A DNA stretch of 64,000 nt from positions 1-64,000 of the forward strand of contig DAITSJ010000014.1 in assembly GCA_036843405.1 (NCBI GenBank), written 5' to 3'. Made by a program: the position numbers and the translations under genes. The notes beneath the pieces are model-generated. The model made no database searches. It had not been told where the DNA came from and saw nothing but the letters and a program-made list of their open reading frames with translations. The DNA comes from DGNJ01 sp002388905 (GTDB taxonomy: Bacteria > Pseudomonadota > Gammaproteobacteria > Pseudomonadales > Porticoccaceae). Below, piece after piece: positions 9,050-17,697 of this stretch. Every line of letters starts with the position of its first letter. Position 1 is the stretch's first letter.

Positions 9050-9162
9050 ATTCTGCGGGAAACGCTATCGTGCGGAAAAACTCCGCTTTCTTGCGCTCTG
9101 CCCACTCTCGCTCCCTGGCGTTGCTTTCACTGGCAATCACACCACCTGGTCAGGCCGGTTAG

Positions 9163-9202
9163 GCGCCGTCTCCGAGGCGCTTTTTTAAAGTTTCGGAGAC
9201 GG
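9163..9202. terminator. Nested hairpins between convergent genes
   Basis: A short stem GCGCC (9163-9167)/GGCGC (9176-9180) is followed by six T, a plus-strand terminator. A larger, mutually exclusive hairpin pairs CCGTCTCCGA (9166-9175) with TCGGAGACGG (9193-9202). The pair lies between the oxygenase operon and the convergent SDR gene and may stop transcripts from either side. Confidence 0.5.
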
Positions 9203-9250
9203 TCTTTGGCCTCCCGGGTTTCACTTGCGATCATCCGCCGCCGGTTCTTG

Positions 9251-10024
9251 TCAGAGACACATGCCGCCGTCGACAATAATGGTCTGGCCGGTGATATAGG
9301 ACGACCGGCCAGAAGCCAGGAAAGCAACTGCTTCGGCGATTTCGTCGCCTTCCCCGAAACGTTTGAGAGGTACCCGTTTGCGCTGGCCCTCCCAGATTTC
9401 CGGGGTAAACAGGGTTTTCTGAAACTCGCCTCCCAGGCCGGTATTGATGATGCCGGGGGCGACCGAATTGGCGCGGATGCCGTAGCGGCCCTCCTCCTTG
9501 GCAATCGCCCGGCAAAGCACCTCGATACCGGCCTTGGGCACCGCCGACAGGGCATCCCCCGGTGGAAAGTGGTAGGCCGCGAAAGAGACCACGCTAACCA
9601 GGTTGCCGCCATCCTGCCGGCGGAAGAGGGGAATGACTTTTTGCACCAGCCGGGTGAAACCCATCAGCTCGATCTCAATGACGCTTTGCCACTGGTCCGT
9701 GTTGATCTGGGAGACGAAAGGTTGCTCGATGTGCGCGCCGCTGGCGAAAACCACCGTGCCCAGAGTGCCGTAACGGGATACGCCCTCGTCCAGGGCTTTC
9801 CTGATGGAGGACGAATCGGTGATATCCATGGCCGAATAACTCGCCACGCCCGAGCCTGCGGCAATGTCTTTCTGGAGGTTTTCCGCGGATTCGCGGTTGC
9901 TGTGGTAGGTGAAGTGAACGGCTTGCCACTCCCGGGCCAGCAGCCGGCAAATGGCGCTGCCCAGGCCACCGCTTCCGCCGGCGACGAATGCGGCGCCGCG
10001 GTTCTTGCTATTGGGGTCTGTCAT
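9251..10024 (-). CDS. SDR-family oxidoreductase with an altered YxxxK motif
   Basis: A 257-residue short-chain dehydrogenase/reductase. The N-terminal nucleotide-binding motif GGSGGLG (about residues 17-23) and the C-terminal FLASG...ITGQTIIVDGG end are typical. The catalytic serine region reads LVSVVSFAAY. Where the family has Y-x3-K, this protein reads S-A-V-P-K, so the catalytic tyrosine is replaced by serine; the nearest Tyr lies ten residues before it. It may be a divergent enzyme or have lost dehydrogenase activity. GGAAGG lies just upstream of the ATG (10024). It is convergent with the Rieske operon and divergent from the ATP-grasp cluster. Confidence 0.85.
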   Translation of the reverse strand: MTDPNSKNRGAAFVAGGSGGLGSAICRLLAREWQAVHFTYHSNRESAENLQKDIAAGSGVASYSAMDITDSSSIRKALDEGVSRYGTLGTVVFASGAHIEQPFVSQINTDQWQSVIEIELMGFTRLVQKVIPLFRRQDGGNLVSVVSFAAYHFPPGDALSAVPKAGIEVLCRAIAKEEGRYGIRANSVAPGIINTGLGGEFQKTLFTPEIWEGQRKRVPLKRFGEGDEIAEAVAFLASGRSSYITGQTIIVDGGMCL

Positions 10025-10396
10025 AATCCTTCCCGGAATCTTTCAGCATGAACAGGTGTCGGACGAAAACCGGTATTCCCCAGGACTTTCCATCCGGGCC
10101 AGCGTATATTGTACCAGCGCCCATTGTAGAGAGCGCGTGAGTAAGAAGTCGGGGAACGATCGTTGGAACCGGTTTGGCCGCTGCGATTGTCGATGCCCTT
10201 GACCCGTGTCCTATACTGGAAAAAGACGCTGGTCATATCTCCCGTGGGCATGAAAATTGCGAGTGTCGATATTGGCGCTTCCCGGCCATGCCGGCGCCCA
10301 CCGGGAAGCAGGGCGAGGCCACCGTCGAAAACAATAGAGGGCGGCAACCCGGCGAGCAGGGACATGGACCCAAACCACAAGCAATAAGGCCTGCAA
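10025..10396. other. 372-bp divergent intergenic region
   Basis: It separates the SDR gene (minus) from the ATP-grasp cluster (plus), so it must hold promoters for both. The only promoter-like pair I can point to on the plus strand is TTGTCG (10187-10192) with TATACT (10212-10217), spacer 19, which is weak. I see no convincing gene, RNA or repeat here. Confidence 0.4.
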
Positions 10397-11851
10397 ATGG
10401 CAATAGACTGGAGCAAGTACGAACCCGGCGATTTCTACGACGAAATTATCAGTGCGTCCGGCAATGCCCGGCTGCCAGCCCGGCGTCTGGTCAACTACCT
10501 GAATTCCCTGGGCGACGAGGAGTTACAGGCCAGGCGCTCCGCGGCCGATGTCACCATCACCCAGATGGGCATAACCTTCACAGTGTATTCGGACGAGGGC
10601 AATATCGATCGGGCCTGGCCCTTCGACATCATTCCCCGCACCATCTCCCTGAACCACTGGCAGAAAACCGCTGCCGGGCTGGAGCAGCGCTTGCGGGCCC
10701 TGAATCTGTTTATCGACGATCTCTACCACGAGCAGAAAATCGTCCGGGACGGCGTGCTGCCCGAGTATATTCTCAGGGAATCGAAAAACTTCCGGCCCGA
10801 GTGCGTGGGCATTTCGCCTCCTTTCGGGGTCTGGGCCCATATCTGCGGCACCGATCTGGTGCGCGACAGGGATGGGCAGTTCTACGTGCTCGAGGATAAT
10901 CTGCGCGTTCCCTCCGGCGTTTCCTACATGCTCGAGAACCGTTCCGTCACCAAGCGGGTATTGCCCGACCTTTTCGACAGCGACCGCATCCTGCCCATCG
11001 ACGACTATGCCTCGAACCTGCTGGAGGCCCTGGCTTCCCTGTCGCCCCGGCGCGTCAAGCGGCCCTCCATCGTGGTGATGACGCCCGGCATCTACAACTC
11101 CGCCTATTTCGAACACGCCTTCCTGGCCCAGCAAATGGGCGCGGAACTGGTGGAGGGCAGCGACATGGTGGTCGCCGACGACGATTGTGTCTACATGAAG
11201 ACCATCGACGGGCTGGAACGGGTGGACGTGATTTACCGCCGGGTCGACGATCTCTTTATCGACCCGGAGGTATTCAACAGGGAATCGGTGCTGGGCGTAC
11301 CCGGCCTCATGCGGGCCTGGAAGAAGGGCAATGTCGCCCTGGCCAACGCCCCGGGAGCCGGCGTTGCCGACGACAAGGTGGTTTACGCCTATGTGCCGCA
11401 GATTATCAAGTACTACCTGGATCAGGATCCCCTGATCCCCAATGTCGAAACCTACCTGTGCGTCAACGACAAGGAGCGTGAGTATGTGCTCGCCAACCTG
11501 GACAAGCTGGTGGTCAAGCCCGCCAATGAATCCGGCGGTGCGGGCATGCTCATCGGCCCACATTCCACCAAGAAGGAGCGCAAGCGCTTCGACGAACTGA
11601 TCCGCAAACAGCCGCGCAACTATATCGCCCAGCCCACCCTGAGCCTGTCGACAGTGCCCACCCTGGTGGACGGCGGAAGCCTGGAACCCCGGCACGTGGA
11701 TTTGCGCCCCTTTATCATCCAGGCCAGAAAGACCTATGTCACCACCGGTGGACTGACCCGGGTGGCCATGAAGAAAGGGTCCCTGGTGGTCAATTCCTCC
11801 CAGGGCGGCGGTAGCAAGGATACCTGGATCGTGGACACGGGGAGCAAATAG
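10397..11851 (+). CDS. Circularly permuted ATP-grasp protein (DUF404/DUF407 type)
   Basis: A 484-residue circularly permuted ATP-grasp enzyme. Recognisable family blocks are the R-x-WP-F-D-x-IPR region (about 70-85), the segment VLEDNLRVPSGVSYMLENR (about 165-183) with acidic metal ligands, VIYRRVDDLFIDPE (about 280), and the late VVKPANESGGAGMLIGP stretch (about 375). These enzymes are predicted amide/peptide ligases. The stop TAG directly abuts the ATG of the alpha-E gene, so the two are translated together; in the related gene at 12953 the same two domains are fused. AAGG (10385-10388) serves the ATG. Substrate is not known. Confidence 0.88.
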   Translation: MAIDWSKYEPGDFYDEIISASGNARLPARRLVNYLNSLGDEELQARRSAADVTITQMGITFTVYSDEGNIDRAWPFDIIPRTISLNHWQKTAAGLEQRLRALNLFIDDLYHEQKIVRDGVLPEYILRESKNFRPECVGISPPFGVWAHICGTDLVRDRDGQFYVLEDNLRVPSGVSYMLENRSVTKRVLPDLFDSDRILPIDDYASNLLEALASLSPRRVKRPSIVVMTPGIYNSAYFEHAFLAQQMGAELVEGSDMVVADDDCVYMKTIDGLERVDVIYRRVDDLFIDPEVFNRESVLGVPGLMRAWKKGNVALANAPGAGVADDKVVYAYVPQIIKYYLDQDPLIPNVETYLCVNDKEREYVLANLDKLVVKPANESGGAGMLIGPHSTKKERKRFDELIRKQPRNYIAQPTLSLSTVPTLVDGGSLEPRHVDLRPFIIQARKTYVTTGGLTRVAMKKGSLVVNSSQGGGSKDTWIVDTGSK

Positions 11852-12787
11852 ATGTTGTCGAGAGTGGCAGAGCGGATCTACTGGATGACCCGGTACCTGG
11901 AGCGGGTGGAGAATACCGCCCGGATGATTGCCGTCTATACCAACCTGCTCCTGGACATGCCCAGGGGTGTCGATATCGGCTGGTACCACCTGGTGACCCT
12001 GAACGATGCCGAGGACTGGTTCGAGGCCCGCTACAAGGTCAAGGACGAACGCAACGTCATGAAATTCCTGCTCTCCGATACCGACTACCCGGGATCGATG
12101 CTGTCGTCACTGCGCTGGGTGCGGGAAAACATGCGCACAACCCGCGACGAGGTTCCCGCGGAATCCTGGGAGTATGCCAATGAGATGTCCCTGTTCGTCC
12201 AGGAAAACCTCCAGCGCGGCATCAACCGGGGTACCCGTCATGAATTCCTCGCGGACGTGATCAAGAATTGCCAGCAGCTGCTGGGCCTGTTCGAAGGCAC
12301 CATGAGTGAAAACCATGCCAAGATTTTCCAGCGCCTGGGCCGCAATCTGGAGCGCGCGGACATGACCACCCGGATCCTCGATGCCGGCATCGGGATTCTG
12401 GTCGAGAACAAGGAACACCTGCTACCCACCACCGAACAGATTGTCTGGGCCAACGTCCTGCAATCTTCCAGCGCCTATCTGCCCTACGTCCGTTTTCAGC
12501 GGGCCAGCGTCAAGGGCCCCCGCGTGGTGCGCTTCATGCTGGAACATCCCGAATTCCCCCGGACCATCGCCTACTGTATCGGGGCGATCCGGGAAGACTG
12601 CGAGAAGCTTCCCCGCAGCGATCGCGTCGTTCGCCAGGCGGACCGCATCCTCAAAAGTCGCTATACGTCCCTGGACGACGAAGAGGGAATCCCTCACTCG
12701 GAATTGAGCGACTACCTCAACGAACTCCAGCTTCGTATTGCCGGACTTCACCAGCTTTTTGCCGAAACCTGGTTTGATCTGAGCTAG
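11852..12787 (+). CDS. Alpha-E domain protein (DUF403)
   Basis: A 311-residue all-helical alpha-E protein, starting with the family signature MLSRVAERIYWMTRYLERVENTA shortened here to its key residues: AERIYW-x-RYLERVE. Internal helices carry the motif LGRNLERADMTTRI (about residue 155). It has no signal peptide. It is always found beside circularly permuted ATP-grasp ligases and transglutaminase-like proteins, and is thought to be a partner or second catalytic component. Zero-base spacing after the ATP-grasp stop means translational coupling. The region after it holds a long inverted repeat. Confidence 0.88.
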   Translation: MLSRVAERIYWMTRYLERVENTARMIAVYTNLLLDMPRGVDIGWYHLVTLNDAEDWFEARYKVKDERNVMKFLLSDTDYPGSMLSSLRWVRENMRTTRDEVPAESWEYANEMSLFVQENLQRGINRGTRHEFLADVIKNCQQLLGLFEGTMSENHAKIFQRLGRNLERADMTTRILDAGIGILVENKEHLLPTTEQIVWANVLQSSSAYLPYVRFQRASVKGPRVVRFMLEHPEFPRTIAYCIGAIREDCEKLPRSDRVVRQADRILKSRYTSLDDEEGIPHSELSDYLNELQLRIAGLHQLFAETWFDLS

Positions 12788-12789
12788 GA

Positions 12790-12853
12790 GTCTGCGCCGT
12801 AGAAAGTTTCACGGCCGCGACTGCCTCGCTCGCAAAATTTCTACGGCGCAGAC
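12790..12853. repeat. Long palindrome with 16-bp perfect arms
   Basis: GTCTGCGCCGTAGAAA (12790-12805) pairs exactly with 12838-12853, around a 32-nt loop; the pairing continues outward (AGGA/TCCT) with one bulged base. No T-run follows on the plus strand. It begins three bases after the alpha-E stop. It could be a REP/MITE-like palindrome, an mRNA-stabilising hairpin, or a terminator of an unusual form. Confidence 0.75.
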
Positions 12854-12952
12854 GTCCTAGGCGAATTTTTAGTCACAGCGAGCGAAACCCAAATTAGTGT
12901 GAAACGGCTCTTAGTGCCATAATGCGGCGCCGTTACCAAACGAGAGACCGGG

Positions 12953-15502
12953 ATGAGTTCTTCCCCGACGAAGGAACCGGAAACCGTTTTCCGCTATCGA
13001 CCCGCGCCGGGTTTGCGCGACGAAACCCTGGGACCTTCCGGGGAGGTGCGTGAGTCCTGGCGTTATATCGTCGACAGCCTGGCTGCCCTGGGCGCCGATG
13101 AGCTGGGCGAACGCCGTAAAAAAGCCCTGCGCATTCTCCGGGACGACGGTGCCACCTACAATATTTACGACAACAGCCAGGCCGACCGGACATGGCACCT
13201 GGACCTGGTGCCCTGGGTTATCGATAGCGAGGAGTGGAATCGCATTGAGGCGGGGCTGCTGGAACGGGCGGAACTTTTCAACCTGCTGTTCCAGGACATA
13301 TACGGGCCCAGGGAGCTGATTACCCGGGGCCTGGTGCCCCCGGAAGCGATTTTCGGGCACCGGGGTTTTTTGCGACCCTGCCACGGGATCCGCTTGCCCG
13401 GCGAACACCAGCTTATCGTTCACGCGGTGGATATGGTGCGCCGGGACAGCGGCGAGATGTGCGTGCTGGCCGACCGCACCCAGGCGCCCAGCGGTGCCGG
13501 ATACGCCCTGGAAAACCGCACCGTCATGAGCCGGGTCTTTCCCAGCCTGTTCCGGGACAGCCACGTGCACCGCCTGTCCCTGTTCTTCCAGAACCTCCGT
13601 CACAAGCTCTTCGAACTGGCGCCCCGGGTCCCGGTGCCACAGGTGGTGGTGCTCACCCCCGGCCCCTACAACGAAACCTACTTCGAACACGCTTACCTGG
13701 CCAACTACCTGGGTTTCCCCCTTGTTCAGAGTGGCGATCTCGAGGTGCGCGACGGCCATGTCTGGATGAAGGCCCTGGACGGGCTCAGCCGGGTCGATGT
13801 CATTCTCCGCCGGGTGGACGACGACTATTGCGACCCGGTGGAGTTGAAAAGCGATTCCCGGCTGGGTATTCCGGGGCTGCTCGAGGTGGTGCGCCGGGGC
13901 AATGTCGCCGTTGCCAATCCGCTCGGTTCGGGTGTCCTGGAGAACCCCGTGCTGCTCAAGTACATGCCTGCCATATCGCGCTATTTCCTGGGCCGGGAGC
14001 CGCGGCTGGCCAGTGTCGCCACCTGGTGGTGCCGGGAGCCGGCGGATCTGGAATATGTTCTCGCCAACCTGGACGACCTGGTGATTAAACCGGTCTTTCG
14101 CGCCCCCGGCAGTCACAGCGTTGCCACCGCCGATCTCGATACGGTGGACCTCGAGCAACTGGCGAGCGCGCTTCGTGCCGATCCCGCGGGCTATGTTGCC
14201 CAGGAACGACTCGTGCCCTCCCACCTGCCGGCGCTGGCGAGCGGCGAGTTCAAGCCACGGCCCGCGGTGTTGCGCAGTTATGCCGTGGCATCGGAAGCCT
14301 CTTACCGGGTGATGCCCGGCGGCCTCACCCGTGCCGGCGAGTCGCAGCGGGCCACCGTGGTTTCCAGCCAGGCGGGTTCGGTGAGCAAGGATACCTGGGT
14401 GCTTGCCTCGGAGCCGGAAAAACAGATCAGCCTATGGCCACGGGATCGCCGGGAGAGTCTCCTGGCCGCCGATGTTTCGCCGCTGCCCAGCCGGGTGGTG
14501 GAGAACCTGTTCTGGATGGGCCGCTATGCCGAGCGCGCGGAGTGTGGCCTGCGCCTGTTGCGCACGGTGTTCCTGCAAACCGCCGGCATCAATCCCCTGT
14601 CCCCGGGAGCCCGCCGGACATTGCTGCGGGCGGTGACGAAAATGACCGCCACCTATCCCGGCTTTATCGGCGACGAAGCGGCCGAGCGCAATCCCGACGA
14701 GGAATTGCTGGCGGTGATTCTCGACGCCGACCGGCCCGGCAGTATCCATAGCTGTGTCCGGGCCATGCTCGCCTGTGCCAAGGAAGCCCGGGAGCTGTTA
14801 TCCACGGACACGCAGCGGATTATCAACGACATCAGGGACCAGTTCCGGGACATGGAAAAATCCCTGCGCCGCCAGTGGGCGTCGGCGCCGGAAGAGGCCC
14901 TGGATCCACTGGTAACCTCCCTGCTCGCCCTGTCCGGCCTGGCCCACGAGAGCATGATCCGGGCCATGGGCTGGCGTTTCATGGACATGGGCCGGCGCCT
15001 GGAGCGGGCCATGCAGACCACCACCCTGGTGCGCGCGCTCATGGTCGATACCATGACGGAGGGCGACGAGGGCCTGGTGCTGGAATCGCTCCTGATGACG
15101 GTGGAGGCACTGATTTCCTACCGGCGACGCTACCGCGCCGCCCTGGATGTGCGCAGTGTGCTGGAGTTGACCCTGATAGATGTCAGCAATCCCCGGGCGG
15201 TTCTGCATCAGCTGGAAACCGTCCAGCAGCATCTGGAGCATTTGCCCGCCCCGGTTACCGGGTCCCGGGAGCTCACCGGCGAGAAGCGCCATATCCTGGA
15301 AGCCATCAACATGCTCAAGCTGAGCGAGCTTGAATCCCTGGCCCGGCTCAGCGACGACGGCGGCGGCCGCCTGGCCCTGGACGATCTGTTCGGCCGTCTC
15401 TATGGATTGTTGGCGGAAACCTCTAATACCCTGAGCCGTAACTATTTTGCCCACGCAGCCGGCCCCCGACAGCTGGTCAGACAGCAGTGGGAGGTGGAGT
15501 AA
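12953..15502 (+). CDS. Fused circularly permuted ATP-grasp + alpha-E protein
   Basis: An 849-residue fusion. Residues about 1-490 match the ATP-grasp protein at 10397 (for instance VILRRVDDDYCDPVE, DLVIKPVFRAPGSHS and GGLTRAGESQ). Residues about 500-849 match the alpha-E family, beginning at LPSRVVENLFWMGRYAERAE and containing MGRRLERAMQTT. In the ATP-grasp half the Gly/Ser-rich nucleotide-loop region is less conserved (VFRAPGSHSVAT against NESGGAGMLIG), so the two paralogues may have different activity. It overlaps the next gene by one base (TAATG), a sign of coupling. The fusion confirms that the separate upstream pair acts together. Confidence 0.88.
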   Translation: MSSSPTKEPETVFRYRPAPGLRDETLGPSGEVRESWRYIVDSLAALGADELGERRKKALRILRDDGATYNIYDNSQADRTWHLDLVPWVIDSEEWNRIEAGLLERAELFNLLFQDIYGPRELITRGLVPPEAIFGHRGFLRPCHGIRLPGEHQLIVHAVDMVRRDSGEMCVLADRTQAPSGAGYALENRTVMSRVFPSLFRDSHVHRLSLFFQNLRHKLFELAPRVPVPQVVVLTPGPYNETYFEHAYLANYLGFPLVQSGDLEVRDGHVWMKALDGLSRVDVILRRVDDDYCDPVELKSDSRLGIPGLLEVVRRGNVAVANPLGSGVLENPVLLKYMPAISRYFLGREPRLASVATWWCREPADLEYVLANLDDLVIKPVFRAPGSHSVATADLDTVDLEQLASALRADPAGYVAQERLVPSHLPALASGEFKPRPAVLRSYAVASEASYRVMPGGLTRAGESQRATVVSSQAGSVSKDTWVLASEPEKQISLWPRDRRESLLAADVSPLPSRVVENLFWMGRYAERAECGLRLLRTVFLQTAGINPLSPGARRTLLRAVTKMTATYPGFIGDEAAERNPDEELLAVILDADRPGSIHSCVRAMLACAKEARELLSTDTQRIINDIRDQFRDMEKSLRRQWASAPEEALDPLVTSLLALSGLAHESMIRAMGWRFMDMGRRLERAMQTTTLVRALMVDTMTEGDEGLVLESLLMTVEALISYRRRYRAALDVRSVLELTLIDVSNPRAVLHQLETVQQHLEHLPAPVTGSRELTGEKRHILEAINMLKLSELESLARLSDDGGGRLALDDLFGRLYGLLAETSNTLSRNYFAHAAGPRQLVRQQWEVE

Positions 15503-16380
15503 TGCTCTACCGGATCACTCACCACACCAGCTACCGGTACCAGACGCCGGTTCGCCAGGGCCTCAATACCGCCCGCATGCTGCCCCGTGACACCTCCCGG
15601 CAGCAGTGCCGGCAGGCCAGCATCCGGGTGTCGCCGGCGCCCACTACCGCCCGGGAGCGGACCGATTACTTCGGCAACCGGGCCTACCATTTCACCATGG
15701 AGGAAACCCACAGCGCCCTGGAGGTGTCGGCGGAGAGCCTTGTGGATGTCGGTCCCGACATGCCGCTGCCGGAGCTGGACCTGGGCAGTAGTTGCCGTAG
15801 CGCCCGGGAACTGCTTGCCAAATCCGTGGACGCCGACGTCTTGCTGGCCCGGGAGTTTGTGCTGGATTCCCCCCTGGTGGCGGCGACCCCGGCACTGCGG
15901 GATTATGCGGCACCCTCCTTCGACGACGACCGGCCGCTTATTTCCGCCGTCCGCGACCTGACCCAGCGGATTTTCGCTGATTTCAGTTACCATCCGGGGT
16001 TTACCGATGTCACCACCCCCCTGGATCAGGTGCTGGAGCACCGGCGGGGGGTTTGCCAGGATTTTGCCCATCTGGCAGTGGGCTGCGTGCGTGCCATGGG
16101 TTACCCGGCCCGCTACATCTCGGGCTATCTGGAAACCCAGCCGCCTCCGGGTCAGGAAAAGTTGGTGGGCAGCGATGAGACCCATGCCTGGTTTGCCGTC
16201 TATTCGCCCGGGGAAGGCTGGTTTGAGTTCGATCCGACTAATGACAAGATCGCCGGCGTTCAGCACATTATCGCTGCATGGGGGCGTGATTATGGCGATG
16301 TTGCCCCGCTCCGGGGAGTGGTTTACGGGGGCGGTGGCGATCAGCAGTTGAGCGTATCCGTGGATGTCCGCCGGGTCTAG
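15502..16380 (+). CDS. Transglutaminase-like cysteine protease family protein
   Basis: A 292-residue protein: an N-terminal beta domain (about 1-85, starting LYRITHHTSYRYQTPV) and a transglutaminase core with the catalytic triad C185 (HRRGVCQDFAH), H228 (DETHAWF) and D244 (FEFDPTN). No signal peptide, so it is cytoplasmic. Bacterial members may hydrolyse or remodel amide bonds, which fits the neighbouring ATP-grasp ligases. The GTG 15 nt upstream is less likely, because the GGAGGTGGAG ribosome site (15489-15498) lies inside that extension just before the ATG at 15502. Confidence 0.9.
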   Translation: MLYRITHHTSYRYQTPVRQGLNTARMLPRDTSRQQCRQASIRVSPAPTTARERTDYFGNRAYHFTMEETHSALEVSAESLVDVGPDMPLPELDLGSSCRSARELLAKSVDADVLLAREFVLDSPLVAATPALRDYAAPSFDDDRPLISAVRDLTQRIFADFSYHPGFTDVTTPLDQVLEHRRGVCQDFAHLAVGCVRAMGYPARYISGYLETQPPPGQEKLVGSDETHAWFAVYSPGEGWFEFDPTNDKIAGVQHIIAAWGRDYGDVAPLRGVVYGGGGDQQLSVSVDVRRV

Positions 16381-16411
16381 TCGGCCCTGAGCCGGCAATT
16401 TTCCGATATGG

Positions 16412-16417
16412 TAAAAT
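16412..16417 (+). promoter_or_regulatory. Candidate -10 element of nadA
   Basis: TAAAAT lies 39 nt before the ATG at 16456; no good -35 is seen 17 nt upstream. If used, transcription starts after the alternative ATG at 16408 and supports the shorter protein. Confidence 0.35.
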
Positions 16418-16455
16418 GCCCTTTTAATTGGCGCGACAGCCCTTATATAGAGCCC

Positions 16456-17526
16456 ATGAGCCGTTTACAGATCGCCGAAGACGCCCGCTTCCACGAGTTG
16501 GTGCAAAAACACCTGGACCGCCTCGGTGACGAGCCCCGTTACACGCCGGATCAGGAAGCCGCCTATGTGGCACGCATCAAGGAGCTCCTCGTGGAGAAGG
16601 ATGCGGCCATCGTCGCCCATTACTACACGGAAGAGAACATCCAGCGCCTGGCGGAGGAAACCGGCGGCATCGTTTCCGATTCCCTGGAAATGGCGCGCTT
16701 CGGCAAACATCACCCGGCATCCACGCTGGTGGTGGCGGGTGTCAGGTTCATGGGCGAGACCGCGAAGATTCTGACCCCGGAAAAGACGGTCCTGATGCCC
16801 ACCCTGGAGGCCACCTGTTCCCTGGATATCGGTTGCCCGGAGGAGGATTTCGCCGCGTTCTGCGACGAGCACCCTGACCGTACCGTGGTGGTCTACGCCA
16901 ATACCTCGGCGGCGGTAAAGGCCCGCGCCGACTGGGTGGTCACCTCCAGTATCGCCCTCGACGTCGTCGACTACCTAGACAGCCGGGGCGAAAAAATTCT
17001 CTGGGCGCCGGATAAGTACCTGGGCAGCTATGTCCAGAAAAAGACCGGCGCCGATATGTTGCTCTGGGACGGCAGCTGCATCGTCCATGAAGAATTCAAG
17101 TTCCGCGGGCTCCAGGACCTCAAGCAGGTTTATCCGGATGCGGCGGTGCTGGTACACCCGGAATCCCCGGACAATATCGTCGCCATGGCCGATGCCGTGG
17201 GTTCCACCTCCCAGCTCATCGAGGCGGCCCGGACACTGCCCCAAAAGCAGATGATCGTCGCCACCGACCAGGGTATCTTTTACAAGATGCAGCAGAATGC
17301 CCCGGACAAGGAGCTGATCATTGCCCCCACCGCCGGCAACGGTGCCACCTGCCGCAGTTGCGCCAACTGCCCCTGGATGGCCATGAACCATCTGGAGCAC
17401 CTGATGCGCAGCCTGGAGGAGGGCAGCAACGAAATCCACGTGGACCCGGCTCTGGGTCGCCGGGCCATGATACCCCTGCAGCGAATGCTGGATTTTCGCG
17501 AACAACAGCTGGCCGAAGCCGTCTAG
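16456..17526 (+). CDS. nadA: Quinolinate synthase NadA
   Basis: A 356-residue quinolinate synthase, which condenses iminoaspartate with dihydroxyacetone phosphate in NAD synthesis and needs a [4Fe-4S] cluster. The three cluster cysteines are recognisable: C121 in TCSLDIGC, the Cys in GSCIVHEEF, and the last region CRSCANC. Other strong family blocks are AHYYTEENIQRLAEETGG, SDSLEMARFG, AGVRFMGETAKIL and the VYANTSAAVKARADW stretch. Length and sequence match the gammaproteobacterial type closely. An upstream ATG (16408) would add 16 unconserved residues; I prefer 16456 (MSRLQI). It is convergent with the BepA-like gene. Confidence 0.96.
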   Translation: MSRLQIAEDARFHELVQKHLDRLGDEPRYTPDQEAAYVARIKELLVEKDAAIVAHYYTEENIQRLAEETGGIVSDSLEMARFGKHHPASTLVVAGVRFMGETAKILTPEKTVLMPTLEATCSLDIGCPEEDFAAFCDEHPDRTVVVYANTSAAVKARADWVVTSSIALDVVDYLDSRGEKILWAPDKYLGSYVQKKTGADMLLWDGSCIVHEEFKFRGLQDLKQVYPDAAVLVHPESPDNIVAMADAVGSTSQLIEAARTLPQKQMIVATDQGIFYKMQQNAPDKELIIAPTAGNGATCRSCANCPWMAMNHLEHLMRSLEEGSNEIHVDPALGRRAMIPLQRMLDFREQQLAEAV

Positions 17527-17697
17527 GCCAATCCCGCGTTGCTGGCGAGCACGAAGTTCTCTGCCCGTACACCTGTTTCCTGCGGTCGGCCAACGGGTTC
17601 AGGCCCTGGCCGCAAACTGAAGTGTGTCTATGTCCGTCCCTGCGCCCATAAGCGCGAGGCGGCGGTTACGCGAAGCAAGATAGCAATCCGCGCCCGG
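17527..17697. other. Intergenic region between convergent nadA and protease genes
   Basis: 171 bp with no clear terminator hairpin plus T-run on either strand, and no tRNA-like or coding signal that I can support. Confidence 0.35.

Noticed and set aside
17527..17697. tRNA-like or regulatory RNA between nadA and the protease gene
   Set aside because: No cloverleaf or strong hairpin could be built from the sequence.
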